A stretch of DNA of 19,644 nucleotides from JBCCZC01 sp039188505 (GTDB lineage Bacteria; Pseudomonadota; Gammaproteobacteria; Xanthomonadales; SZUA-38). Positions 1 through 8,500 of the stretch are shown one piece after another (position 1 is the first letter of the stretch; every line of letters starts with the position of its first letter). Where the stretch lies: the NCBI GenBank assembly GCA_039188505.1, contig JBCCZC010000056.1, positions 1 to 19,644 of the forward strand, given 5' to 3'. Below the pieces are notes generated by a model, which saw only the letters and a list, made by a program, of their open reading frames with translations, searched no databases and was not told the DNA's origin. Position numbers and translations under genes: made by a program.

Positions 1-723
1 CAGCCGGCCGGCCGCTTCGTATCGCTGGTATCGGGCTTCGAAGGCGCACCGCCGGAGGCTGTTGTGCCGATGGCGATGGACTACACGTCCGGCGTGATCC
101 TACAGCAGGTCGTCGAGACCAAGACCTGGGGCGAGCGGCTTGGCATCGGCACCGGCGATATGGGTGACGCGGGCCTCATCGGCTACGTGATCATGGGCGT
201 TGGCATCCTCGGCCTGCTAATGGCTGCCTACCGGGCCCTGATGCTTGGCCTGAAGAGCCTCAAGATCAAAGGCCAGCTCAAGTCCGAGCAGCCGAAGACC
301 GACAACGCGCTGGGTCGCGTGATGGCTGTCTATCACGAGAACCCCGATGCCGACGTTGAGACGTTAGAGCTGAAGATGGACGAGGCAATTCTCAGAGAAA
401 CCGGTCCGCTCGAGTCGGGGCTCAGCTTCCTGAAGATGCTCTACGTCATCGCGCCGCTGCTCGGTCTGCTCGGAACGGTCGTCGGCATGATCGGCACGTT
501 CCAGGCCATCACGCTCTTCGGCACCGGCGATCCGAAGATGATGGCCGGCGGTATCTCGCAGGCCCTGGTCACCACGGTGCTGGGTCTCTGCGTAGCCATT
601 CCGCTGACCTTCCTGCACAGCATCCTGCAAGCCCGCGCGAAGTCGCTCATCCAGATCCTGGAAGAGCAGAGTGCCGGTATCATCGCTCGCATGGCGGAGA
701 AGCAAGATGGTGTGGCTGTCTGA
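1..723 (+). CDS. ttpC: TtpC-type MotA/TolQ/ExbB proton channel protein, 5' partial
   Basis: The frame is open from base 1, so this is the last 240 residues of a longer protein. The GTG at 64 is an internal valine codon, not the likely start. Three hydrophobic segments lie at about visible residues 56-82, 144-171 and 186-210. The family core is clear: APLLGLLGTVVGMIGTFQAI, then GTGDPKMMAGGISQALVTT, and a tail with IQILEEQSAGIIAR. TtpC proteins of TonB2 systems in Vibrio and related bacteria are about 450 residues, with an extra N-terminal periplasmic region. That region would lie upstream of this window. The role is inferred from family and context: an inner-membrane partner of ExbB-ExbD that passes proton-motive force to TonB. 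The next gene starts inside its last codons, so the two are probably translationally coupled. An ordinary TolQ or ExbB is less likely because a separate short ExbB follows. Confidence 0.9.
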   Translation, partial: QPAGRFVSLVSGFEGAPPEAVVPMAMDYTSGVILQQVVETKTWGERLGIGTGDMGDAGLIGYVIMGVGILGLLMAAYRALMLGLKSLKIKGQLKSEQPKTDNALGRVMAVYHENPDADVETLELKMDEAILRETGPLESGLSFLKMLYVIAPLLGLLGTVVGMIGTFQAITLFGTGDPKMMAGGISQALVTTVLGLCVAIPLTFLHSILQARAKSLIQILEEQSAGIIARMAEKQDGVAV

Positions 724-1231
724 GATCTTCGCGAATATCGCGGACTTCATCGATCTCGGAGGCAATGTCCTCTACGCGATCATGGTCGTCCTGCTGCTGA
801 TGTGGACCTTCATCATCGAGCGGCTGTGGTACATGAAGATCGTGCATCCGAAGAAGCTGCGCCAGGCGGTTGCCGCCTGGCAGTCGCGGGTCGATACGAC
901 CTCCTGGTACGCCCGGCAGGTCCGCAGTCAGATCATCTCCGAGGTGAATGCGGATCTGTCCCGGAACGTCCTGATGGTCAAGACGCTGATCGCGCTCTGT
1001 CCGCTGCTCGGTCTGCTGGGCACGGTGACCGGGATGCTGCACGTCTTCGACGTGATGGCCATCACCGGCACGGGCAACGCTCGCGCCATGGCCTCGGGCG
1101 TGTCGCAGGCGACCGTGCCGACCATGGCCGGCATGGTTGCGGCGCTGTCCGGCGTCTACTTCGGCCAGCGACTGGAATACTGGCAGGTCACCGAGACCGA
1201 AAAGCTCGAAGATCTGCTGCAACATCATTGA
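707..1231 (+). CDS. exbB: ExbB-family biopolymer transport protein (TonB2 type)
   Basis: This 174-residue protein is the proton-channel subunit that works with ExbD and TonB in the inner membrane. Hydrophobic stretches lie at about residues 17-40, 92-118 and 140-158. The TolQ/ExbB core reads CPLLGLLGTVTGMLHVFD, followed by GTGNARAMASGVSQATVPT. The ATG at 707 is chosen because a GGAGA ribosome site lies six bases upstream and the protein then begins MVWLSEIF. An in-frame GTG at 671 would add twelve uncharacteristic residues. The gene overlaps the end of the preceding gene by 17 bases. Its short size, with no N-terminal extension, matches the ExbB2 subunit found next to TtpC rather than TtpC itself. 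It is followed after 44 bases by exbD. Confidence 0.93.
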   Translation: MVWLSEIFANIADFIDLGGNVLYAIMVVLLLMWTFIIERLWYMKIVHPKKLRQAVAAWQSRVDTTSWYARQVRSQIISEVNADLSRNVLMVKTLIALCPLLGLLGTVTGMLHVFDVMAITGTGNARAMASGVSQATVPTMAGMVAALSGVYFGQRLEYWQVTETEKLEDLLQHH

Positions 1232-1275
1232 TTGCGGTGGCCGGTTCGCTGGCCACCCGTTGAGGAGACCGTCTC

Positions 1276-1683
1276 ATGAGAAGACGTCACGGAATCGAAG
1301 ACGATACCGAGATCAACATCACCCCGATGCTCGACATCGTGTTCATCATGCTCATCTTCTTCATCGTGACGACGTCGTTCGTCAAGGAAGCGGGCATCGA
1401 TGTCAGCCGCCCGTCGGCGAGCACCGCCGAGCAGAAGACCAAGGGCAACGTCATGATCGCTATCCGCGAGAATGGCGAGGTCTGGATGAACAAGCGCCGT
1501 ATCGAGGTTGACGCGGTTCGCGCCAACGTCGAGAAGGCCGCTGCAGAGAACCCCGAGGGCAGCGTGGTGATCATCGCCGACCGCGCCTCGGAAACCGGCA
1601 TCCTGGTCGAGGTCATGGACCAGGTCAAGCTCGCAGGCGTGGACGCGATTTCCGTCGCGGCCGAGCGTCCGGGCGGGAGGTAA
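1276..1683 (+). CDS. exbD: ExbD-family biopolymer transport protein
   Basis: This 135-residue protein has one membrane helix at about residues 19-36 (LDIVFIMLIFFIVTTSF) and a small periplasmic domain after it. The family signature INITPMLDIVF is intact. Asp20 sits at the position of the protonated membrane aspartate that is essential in ExbD and TolR. GAGGAG lies about eight bases before the ATG. It should form the proton-driven motor with the two upstream ExbB/TolQ-type proteins and act on the TonB encoded next. Its position between exbB and tonB argues for ExbD over TolR, since tolA, tolB and pal are absent. Confidence 0.95.
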   Translation: MRRRHGIEDDTEINITPMLDIVFIMLIFFIVTTSFVKEAGIDVSRPSASTAEQKTKGNVMIAIRENGEVWMNKRRIEVDAVRANVEKAAAENPEGSVVIIADRASETGILVEVMDQVKLAGVDAISVAAERPGGR

Positions 1684-1690
1684 GAGAACG

Positions 1691-2323
1691 ATGCAACCGG
1701 TCCGCATCACGGTATCGGGGGTCCTCGCCGTCGCGGTGACGGTCGGGCTCTTCGTCTTCATGTCCAACCTCATCGCCGGTACGCAGGAACTCGGCGATCG
1801 TGGCGATCAGCTCGGGGCGATCCGCTTCGGCCCGGTGAAGATCGACGACCAGCTTTCGGTCAAGCAACGGCGGATTCCCAAGAAACCGCCGCCACCGAAG
1901 AACCCGCCGCCGCCGCCGAAGATGAACGTGCAAAACGTCGAGCGGGTGCAGTCGCCGCTACCGGCGCTCAACATGCCGAAGCTTGATATCCCGGTGTCTG
2001 GCAGCGGTCCGTTCCTCGGCGCCTTCGCCGCCGGTGATGCCAATGCCGAAGGCGACATCATTCCGCTGGTCCGGATCCAGCCGATGTATCCGCGTCGCGC
2101 GGCCATCGCGAAGATCGAGGGCTACGTGACGGTCGAGTTCACGATCACCGAGACCGGCGCCGTCGCCGACCCCTCCGTGATCGACGCGAAGCCGCCGCGG
2201 GTTTTCGATCGGGAAGCCATCCGCGCCATCCTCAAGTGGAAGTTCAAGCCACGGATCGTCGATGGTCAGCCGGTCGCGCGTCGCGCCACCCAGACCCTTG
2301 ACTTCAAGCTGGCCGCCAACTGA
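1691..2323 (+). CDS. tonB: Short TonB-family energy transducer (TonB2 type)
   Basis: This 210-residue protein has a single N-terminal membrane helix at about residues 7-29, a short Pro/Lys stretch at 62-77 (KKPPPPKNPPPPPK) and a C-terminal TonB domain from about 120. In that domain the expected residues can be followed: YP at 133-134, Gly144, Phe150, Gly156, Phe172, and WKFKP around 183-187. It should span the periplasm and transmit energy from the ExbB-ExbD motor to outer-membrane receptors. The membrane helix has a serine at 9 but no histidine, unlike the SxxxH motif of E. coli TonB. The helix is nevertheless consistent with the short TonB2 class that travels with TtpC. A GGAGG ribosome site overlaps the exbD stop codon, only seven bases separate the genes, and the TPR gene follows. 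Confidence 0.93.
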   Translation: MQPVRITVSGVLAVAVTVGLFVFMSNLIAGTQELGDRGDQLGAIRFGPVKIDDQLSVKQRRIPKKPPPPKNPPPPPKMNVQNVERVQSPLPALNMPKLDIPVSGSGPFLGAFAAGDANAEGDIIPLVRIQPMYPRRAAIAKIEGYVTVEFTITETGAVADPSVIDAKPPRVFDREAIRAILKWKFKPRIVDGQPVARRATQTLDFKLAAN

Positions 2324-2339
2324 CGGAGGTTTCAAGCCC

Positions 2340-3578
2340 ATGATCAGGAAAATCGCCCTTGCGGCCGCACTGGCCGTCGTCTGCTCGACAGGGTTCGCCC
2401 AGGAAGGCGCCACACGGGAATCCCCGGCGGCGGTCTGGAAGAGCGAGCGGAACTTCAAGGCCGTTCAGGAAGCCTGGGAGCTGGTGGCCGAGGAGCAGTA
2501 CACCGAAGCAGAAGCGGAGTTCCGCGAGCTGCTCGAGGATATGAACGACCCGTATGAGCGGTCGCAGGCGATGTTCGGCCTGGCGCAGGCGCTCATGTCG
2601 CGGGAGGAGTTCGACGAGTCGCTCCGCATCTACGAGGAGATCGTCAACCTCGATGTGCTGCCGAACCGGCCCCACTTCGACGCCATGTTCCAGCTGGCGC
2701 AGCTCTACTACATGCGCGAACGCTACGACGACTCCCTTCGCTGGATCGAGCGCTACGAGAACGAATCCGGTGAGGTGAAGATCGAGTCCTACGAGCTGAA
2801 GGCATCGATCTACGCCCAGCTGAAGGATTATCGCAAGGCGATCGAGATGATCGATCAGGCGATCGCTCTCTCGGACGATCCGAAGGAAACCTGGTACCAG
2901 CTGAAGCTGGCCATGCACTACGAGCTCGAGGAGTTCCCGGAGTGCAAGGAAGTGCTCGAGACGCTCGTGCGCGGCTGGCCGGACAAGAAGACCTACTGGA
3001 CCCAGCTGGCGTCTATCAACGTGACGCTCAAGCTCGATAGCGAAGCGCTTGCCATCCTGGCGATGGCCAAGCGGCAGGGCCTCCTCGACCAGGAGACCGA
3101 GTGGATGCAGCTCTTCAGCCTTTACGGTTACCTCAACGTACCGTACAAGGCGGCGGCCACGCTGCAGGAAGGTCTGGACTCCGGCGTCATCGAGCCGACG
3201 AAGAAGACCTGGGAGCAGCTCGGCAATGCCTGGTATGCGGCGCAGGAGCTCGACAACTCGGTCGTCGCGCTGGCGAAGGCAGCTGAACTGTCCCTCGACG
3301 GAAAGCTCGACATGCAGGTCGCGTACATCCACGTCGACAAGGAAGACTGGGCGGCCGCGAAGTCCGCGCTGACGAACGCCATCGACAAGGGTGGTCTCAC
3401 GGAGACCGATACGGGCAACATGTACGTGCTGCTCGGCATGAGTGAGCTGAACACGAGCAATCCCGGTGCCGCTCGGCGCGCATTCCAGGAAGCCAGGCGT
3501 TTCCCGAAATCGCGTTCGGCCGCACAGCAGTGGCTCAACCACCTCGACGAGCTGAACAAATCCAGCACCGGCGCGTGA
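2340..3578 (+). CDS. Exported TPR-repeat protein of the TonB operon
   Basis: This 412-residue protein begins with a signal peptide of about 20 residues (basic MIRK, a hydrophobic Ala/Leu/Val run, likely cleavage after GFA). The rest is helical repeats of TPR character: alternating A/G/Y-rich helix pairs from about residue 40 to 400, such as the units around AMFGLAQALMSREEFDESLR and YELKASIYAQLKDYRKAIEM. The start at 2340 is chosen for its GGAGG ribosome site (2325-2329) and the signal peptide; the same frame stays open further upstream inside tonB. TPR proteins commonly close TtpC-type TonB operons, and Vibrio TtpB is one example. The likely role is a periplasmic adaptor or stabiliser of the TonB complex. 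That role is inferred from position; the sequence shows no enzyme motif. Confidence 0.85.
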   Translation: MIRKIALAAALAVVCSTGFAQEGATRESPAAVWKSERNFKAVQEAWELVAEEQYTEAEAEFRELLEDMNDPYERSQAMFGLAQALMSREEFDESLRIYEEIVNLDVLPNRPHFDAMFQLAQLYYMRERYDDSLRWIERYENESGEVKIESYELKASIYAQLKDYRKAIEMIDQAIALSDDPKETWYQLKLAMHYELEEFPECKEVLETLVRGWPDKKTYWTQLASINVTLKLDSEALAILAMAKRQGLLDQETEWMQLFSLYGYLNVPYKAAATLQEGLDSGVIEPTKKTWEQLGNAWYAAQELDNSVVALAKAAELSLDGKLDMQVAYIHVDKEDWAAAKSALTNAIDKGGLTETDTGNMYVLLGMSELNTSNPGAARRAFQEARRFPKSRSAAQQWLNHLDELNKSSTGA

Positions 3579-3591
3579 CCGGATCGGTCAC
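3575..3591 (+). other. Short perfect inverted repeat after the TonB operon
   Basis: GTGACCG and CGGTCAC form a 7-bp perfect stem around a 3-base loop, beginning in the stop codon region of the TPR gene. No T-run follows, so alone it is not a standard intrinsic terminator. It could be an mRNA 3'-end stabiliser, or act with the larger hairpin 18 bases further on. Confidence 0.4.
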
Positions 3592-3600
3592 GTCGGACCG

Positions 3601-4530
3601 ATGAGCGAGAGACCCGCCGCGTGCGGGTCTCCGCGTTTCTGGCCCGGGACCGAGGCTCTCATCGACCGCTTCTGCGACGCCCTGTGGGCCGAGGACGGTC
3701 TCGCCACGAACTCAACCGCAAGCTACCGTTTCGATCTCCTGGCGCTGGCGGCCTGGCTGGGTCCCGAGCGCTCCCCTGGCGACGCGACGCGGCCCGAACT
3801 CCTCGATTACTTCGGGCATCGCACGCGGCTGGGCTTCGCACCGCGATCGAGCGCGCGCGCGCTTTCCTGCCTGCGGCGCTTCTACCGTTTCCTCGTTGAG
3901 ACCCGCGCCCGGGAAGACGATCCCACGGACCGGATTGACGCCCCGAAGCTCGGCCGTCCGTTGCCGAAGGCACTGGGCGAGACCGCTGTGGACCGGCTCC
4001 TGGCGGCACCTGATCCGGCGACTCCGCTGGGTATCCGCGACCGCGCGATGCTGGAGCTCATGTACGCTTCCGGGCTGCGGGTCACTGAGCTCGTCAGCCT
4101 CCCGGTGAACGCGGTCAATCTGCGGCAGGGCGTGGTACGGGTGCTGGGAAAGGGGGGGCGCGAGCGACTGGTGCCGATCGGCGAAGAGGGGCTCGCTCGT
4201 CTCGAGACGTGGCTGGCCGAAGGTCGCCCTGAGCTTCTGGGACCGCGGAGTGCGGATGCGCTCTTCGTGACTGCCCGAGGCGCGGGCATGACCCGCCAGG
4301 CGTTCTGGTATGCAGTCAAGCGCCATGCCCGTACGGCCGGGCTCAGCGATGCCATTTCGCCCCATATGCTGCGTCACTCGTTTGCCACGCATCTCCTCAA
4401 TCGCGGAGCGGATCTCCGGATTGTGCAGCTGCTCCTGGGCCATCGCGACCTGTCGACCACGCAGATCTACACCTATCTGAGCCAGGCATCGCTGCGCGAA
4501 CTGCACGAGACCCATCATCCCCGCGGCTGA
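3601..4530 (+). CDS. xerD: Site-specific tyrosine recombinase XerD
   Basis: XerD works with XerC at the dif site, under FtsK, to resolve chromosome dimers. The 309-residue protein has an N-terminal core-binding SAM-like domain (about 18-105) and a catalytic domain (about 118-305). All six catalytic residues are visible: Arg160 (SGLRVTEL), Lys184 (GKGGRE), His255 and Arg258 (HMLRHSFATHLL), His281 (LLGHRDLSTTQIY) and nucleophile Tyr290. Their spacing matches E. coli XerD. The C-terminus HETHHPRG is XerD-like rather than XerC-like, and dsbC follows as in E. coli. ATG 3601 is the only ATG, GTG or TTG near the expected start. It has just a weak GGA ribosome site, and a terminator-like hairpin covers codons 3-11. 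The first ten or so residues are therefore less certain than the rest. Confidence 0.95.
   Translation: MSERPAACGSPRFWPGTEALIDRFCDALWAEDGLATNSTASYRFDLLALAAWLGPERSPGDATRPELLDYFGHRTRLGFAPRSSARALSCLRRFYRFLVETRAREDDPTDRIDAPKLGRPLPKALGETAVDRLLAAPDPATPLGIRDRAMLELMYASGLRVTELVSLPVNAVNLRQGVVRVLGKGGRERLVPIGEEGLARLETWLAEGRPELLGPRSADALFVTARGAGMTRQAFWYAVKRHARTAGLSDAISPHMLRHSFATHLLNRGADLRIVQLLLGHRDLSTTQIYTYLSQASLRELHETHHPRG
3609..3640 (+). terminator. Terminator-like hairpin overlapping the start of xerD
   Basis: GAGACCCGC (3609-3617) and GCGGGTCTC (3623-3631) make a perfect 9-bp stem with a 5-base loop. CGCGTTTCT follows, so the T-run is weak. It lies 31 bases after the stop codon of the TPR gene, where a terminator of the TonB operon would be expected. 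It is also codons 3-11 of the xerD frame as drawn. Rho-independent termination is plausible but not certain. Confidence 0.45.
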
Positions 4531-4720
4531 CCTCGCGACGGCCTGCACCGGCGAGCCGGCCGCGGACCCTCCGGTCCCGACGGTTCCATAAGACGGTCAG
4601 GCTGCTAACATGGTGGGTTTCCCGTCCCGGATGGAATCATTCCGCCGGCTGGCGGTCATAGGCAGGACCGGGCGCCCGGGCGCCTGCCCCAATCCAACTG
4701 ATATGAGAAACGAGTACGGC
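4531..4720 (+). other. xerD-dsbC intergenic leader
   Basis: This 190-base stretch is the longest non-coding gap in the window. The frame of dsbC is open through part of it from an ATG at 4610, but those residues (Pro/Arg/Gly-rich, no family match) precede a good signal peptide and look untranslated. A weak promoter candidate is TTCCAT (4584-4589) with TAACAT (4606-4611), 16 bases apart. Small GC-rich inverted repeats occur, such as GGACC/GGTCC at 4564-4577, but no terminator with a T-run follows xerD. A larger inverted repeat near the dsbC start is listed separately. Confidence 0.4.
4661..4688 (+). repeat. GC-rich inverted repeat in the dsbC leader
   Basis: GGCAGG (4661-4666) pairs with CCTGCC (4683-4688), and the interior contains self-complementary CGGGCGCCCG and CGCCCGGGCG. 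The element should fold in RNA and lies about 33 bases before the dsbC start. No T-run follows, so I do not call it a terminator. Any regulatory role is speculative. Confidence 0.4.
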
Positions 4721-5443
4721 ATGAACAAGACGTCCTGGATCCTGGGCCTGATCGCCGCCCCCCTGCTGGCATTCGCCCAGGACGATGAATTTGACGGCGT
4801 GCGCAGCGCCATGCAATCGCTGGTTCCCGGCGCGGAGATCGATTCGATCCGGCCGGCGCCGTTCCCCGGCTTCGCCGAGGTGCTGCTTGGAGCCCAGCTG
4901 ATCTATATTTCGCTTGATGGTCAGTATCTGATCGACGGGCGCCTTATCGAGATCGCGACCCGGAAGGACCTGTCCGAGGCGGCCAAGGGTACGGTGCGCA
5001 AGGATCGGCTCGCGGGTGTCAGCAATGACGAGCGATTCGTGTTCCCGACGTCCGGAGAGCCGAAGCATCGCCTCACGATCTTCACCGACATCGACTGTGG
5101 CTACTGCCGCCGTCTTCACCAGCAGATGGCCGAGTACAACGACCTGGGCATCGAGGTCACCTACCTCATGTTCCCCCGGGCCGGCATCGGCTCGACCTCG
5201 TTCAACAAGGCCATCTCCGTCTGGTGCGCGGATGATCGCAATGACGCGCTGACGCTGGCCAAGTCGGGCCAGGATCCGGAGTCGCAGTCCTGCGACAACC
5301 CGATCGAGGAGCACTATCAGCTCGGCCGCGAGCTGGGCGTTTCCGGCACACCGGCGCTCGTGGCAGAGGACGGCACGCTGATCCCTGGCTACGTGCCGCC
5401 CGGTCAGCTGATCGAACGGCTCGAGGCGCTCTCGGCCGAGTAA
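4721..5443 (+). CDS. dsbC: Periplasmic thiol:disulfide isomerase DsbC
   Basis: DsbC reshuffles wrong disulfides in periplasmic proteins and is kept reduced by DsbD. The 240-residue protein starts with a signal peptide (MNKTSW plus a hydrophobic run, likely cut after AFA at 19). The N-terminal dimerisation domain is at about 20-80, followed by a linker and a thioredoxin-fold domain. The active site is CGYC at 126-129. The cis-proline loop is SGTPA, with Pro211. A second cysteine pair, Cys169 and Cys191, has the 22-residue spacing of the structural disulfide in E. coli DsbC. ATG 4721 is preferred over in-frame ATGs at 4703 and 4610 because it gives a clean signal peptide, although its ribosome site (CGAG) is weak. 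The xerD-dsbC linkage is conserved in E. coli. It may help fold disulfide-bonded substrates of the secretion system encoded downstream. Confidence 0.95.
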   Translation: MNKTSWILGLIAAPLLAFAQDDEFDGVRSAMQSLVPGAEIDSIRPAPFPGFAEVLLGAQLIYISLDGQYLIDGRLIEIATRKDLSEAAKGTVRKDRLAGVSNDERFVFPTSGEPKHRLTIFTDIDCGYCRRLHQQMAEYNDLGIEVTYLMFPRAGIGSTSFNKAISVWCADDRNDALTLAKSGQDPESQSCDNPIEEHYQLGRELGVSGTPALVAEDGTLIPGYVPPGQLIERLEALSAE

Positions 5444-5452
5444 TCGTCGCCG

Positions 5453-5478
5453 GCGCCGCCCGCACGGGGCGGCGCTTT
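5453..5478 (+). terminator. Hairpin terminator after dsbC
   Basis: GCGCCGCCC (5453-5461) and GGGCGGCGC (5467-5475) form a perfect 9-bp GC stem with the loop GCACG, followed directly by TTTCG. It begins ten bases after the dsbC stop codon. The short T-run makes it a moderate rather than strong intrinsic terminator. It separates dsbC from purL. Confidence 0.65.
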
Positions 5479-5519
5479 CGCCTTCGAGGGAGCGCCGCTG
5501 CGGGCGGATTGGGGACCTG

Positions 5520-8500
5520 ATGTCGATTGTCTGTTTCGCCGGCGGGCCCGTCCTGTCAGATTTCCGGATTGACCGCCTGAACACGAGCTTGCGGGCCGCC
5601 AACGAAGCGGAACTGCTGGACTCCCGTGAGCTCTTCGCGATCGAATTCGCCGGCGAGCCGACGCCGGCCCAGCTCGCCGATCTGGCGCGGCTGCTGGCGG
5701 GGCAGCCCGTACCGGATGCGCCGCTTGCCCCAACGCAGCGACTGGTCGTGCCGCGCCAGGGAACGGTGTCTCCCTGGTCCTCGAAGGCGACCGACATTGC
5801 GCGTCGGTGCCACTTCGACGGCGTTGTCCGTATCGAGCACGGTCGGCTGCTGCGCTTCGGCGACGCCCCGGGAGCGCGCGCCGAGGCCCTGATCCACGAT
5901 CGCATGACCGAGCAGGTGCTCGACGGCCTCGACGCCGTCGCATCGCTCTTCGAGCACGCGGCACCGCGACCGCTGCGGCATGTGCCGGTCGCCGCCGAGG
6001 GCGCCGAGGCGCTGGCCCGGGCCAACGGCGACTGGGGCCTCGCCCTGTCCGCGGAGGAGATCGATTATCTGGCGGGTGCCTATGGCGAGCTCGGCCGTGA
6101 TCCCACGGATGCCGAGCTGATGATGTTCGCCCAGGCGAACTCCGAGCATTGCCGCCACAAGATCTTCAACGCCAGCTGGACCGTCGACGGGGAGGACATG
6201 GGCGCCTCGCTGTTCGGCATGATCCAGATGAGCCACGCCGCGTCCCCGGCAGGCGTGCTGACGGCCTACTCCGACAACGCCGCCGTGATCGAAGGCCATG
6301 CCGCCGAGCGTTTTTACAGCGACCCCGACAGCTATGGCTACCGGACCGTCCCGGAGCCGTCGCACGTCATGATCAAGGTCGAGACGCACAATCATCCGAC
6401 GGCCATCTCGCCCTATCCCGGCGCCGCGACGGGGTCCGGTGGCGAGATCCGCGACGAGGCGGCCACCGGCCGTGGCGGCAAGCCCAAGGCCGGACTGGCC
6501 GGCTTCTCCGTGTCCCACCTGCGCATCCCCGGTCACGAGCGTCCCTGGGAAGGTCCGGAGCAGCGTCCGGAACGCCTGGCGTCGCCGCTGGCGATCATGA
6601 CCGAAGGTCCCGTCGGCGCCGCATCGTTCAACAACGAATTCGGGCGACCGGCGCTCGGCGGCTACTTCCGGACCTTCGAGCAGCCGGACCCGGTGCAGCC
6701 GGGCCTCCTCCGGGGCTACCACAAGCCGATCATGATCGCCGGCGGCATGGGCGCGATCCGACCGGGCGCCGTGCGGAAGAACAGGCTGTCTCCCGGAGAC
6801 CACGTGATCGTACTGGGTGGCCCGGCCATGCTGATCGGCCTCGGCGGCGGGGCCGCCAGCTCGATGGCATCGGGGACCAGCACCGAAACGCTCGACTACG
6901 CGTCGGTCCAGCGCGACAACCCGGAGATGCAGCGACGCTGCCAGGAGGTTATCGATCGATGCTGGGCGCTCGGAGACGACAATCCGGTCGTCTCGATCCA
7001 CGATGTGGGTGCGGGGGGGCTGTCGAACGCGATTCCCGAACTCCTGGACGACTCCGAGCGCGGCGGTGGCCTCGATCTGCGCCGGATTCCCGCAGCCGAT
7101 ACGGGCCTGTCGCCGATGGAGATCTGGTGCAACGAATCCCAGGAGCGTTACGTGCTGGGTGTCGGGGCGGCAGAGCTGGCGCGTTTCGAAGCCATCTGTG
7201 AGCGCGAGCGCTGCCCCTATGCCGTGCTCGGCCAGGCGACGGCGGCGCGGTCGCTGCGCCTTGACGACGACCAGCTCGGCGCTCCGGCCGTGGACCTGCC
7301 CCTGGAGGTGCTCTTCGGCAATCCCCCAAAGATGCATCGCAACGCCGTAGCGGCGTCGCCGGTGGGCGCAGCCGCGCCGGCGCCGACCGATTTCGCCGCG
7401 ACCCTCGATCGCGTGCTGACGCTGCCAGCGGTCGGCAGCAAGAAGTTTCTCATCACCATCGGCGATCGCAGCGTCGGCGGCCTCACGCACCGGGATCAGA
7501 TGGTCGGTCCGTGGCAGGTCCCCGTCGCCGATGCCGCGGTGACCCTGGCGGACTTTGCCGGCTTCTCGGGGGAGGCCATGGCCATGGGCGAACGGACGCC
7601 GCTCGCCGTACTCGATGGTCCGGCATCGGGCCGCATGGCCGTCGGGGAGGCCCTTACCAATCTCCTGTCCGCGCCGATCGCGTCGCTCGGTGCCGTCAAA
7701 CTGTCGGCGAACTGGATGGCCGCCGCGGGCGCTGATCAGGAAGATGCCGCGCTCTATCGCACGGTGCGTGCCGTGGGCGAGGAGCTGTGCCCGGCCCTCG
7801 GCATCGCCATCCCGGTGGGCAAGGATTCGCTTTCCATGCAGACGGTGTGGTCCCAGGCCGGCGAGCGGCGGCGCATGACGGCCCCCCTATCGCTGATCGT
7901 CTCTGCCTTCGCCAGCGTGGCCGACGTGCGCGGCGCCTGGACCCCGGAGCTGGTGTCGGATCCGTCCGCGCCGCTGTTCCTCCTGGACCTCGGCCATGGA
8001 CGGCAGCGGCTCGGCGGCTCCGCCTGTCTGCAGGTCCACGGCGAGCTCACCGGCGACGTTCCTGACCTGGAGCGACCCGAGGATCTGATCGCCCTGTGCG
8101 CGCTGCTCGCACGGCTCCGCGACGCGGGCGCCGTACTCGCCTACCACGACCGTTCGGACGGTGGTCTCACGGCGACGCTGCTCGAGATGGCCTTTGCGGC
8201 CCGCTGCGGCCTCGATGTGCATTTTCCCGCCGAAGTCGATCCGATCGCGTTCGGTTTCGCCGAGGAACTCGGTGTCGTGCTGCAGGTCGGCGCGGACCAG
8301 GTGGATCGGCTGCGCGAAGAGGCGGAGAAGGCTGGCCTGGGAGACTGCCTCGTGGCCGTCGGCCGGCCGCGCGCGGACGACTCGATCTGCGTCATGCAGG
8401 AAGGTGTCACGCTGCTCGAGGCGCCTCGGGATGACCTCGAGCGGCGCTGGGCGGACACCAGCTTCGGTGTCCAGGCACAGCGTGATCATCCCACCTGCGC

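Noticed and set aside
64..66. GTG at 64 as the start of the first gene
   Set aside because: The frame is open to the window edge and the protein family is longer, so this is an internal codon.
671..706. Extended exbB start at GTG 671
   Set aside because: It lies deep inside the upstream gene and adds residues with no family resemblance; ATG 707 has a good ribosome site.
2262..2339. Extended start of the TPR protein inside tonB
   Set aside because: ATG 2340 gives a ribosome site and a clean signal peptide; the extension would destroy export.
4152..4158. Seven-G run in xerD right after the catalytic lysine codon, as a possible phase-variation tract
   Set aside because: A similar seven-G run occurs in purL at 7013-7019. 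Both simply encode Gly-Gly in conserved motifs, and seven bases is short for a contingency locus.
4584..4611. Promoter before dsbC (TTCCAT and TAACAT)
   Set aside because: Both boxes match the consensus poorly and similar pairs arise by chance, so I mention it only inside the leader entry and do not call it.
5444..5519. PurR-type operator before purL
   Set aside because: No sequence resembling the PurR box was found in the short gap.
5556..7490. Long open frame of 644 codons on the minus strand opposite purL
   Set aside because: It is antisense to strong PurL motifs and composed of Arg/Gly/His-rich sequence without any domain. Such shadows are common where GC at third positions is high.
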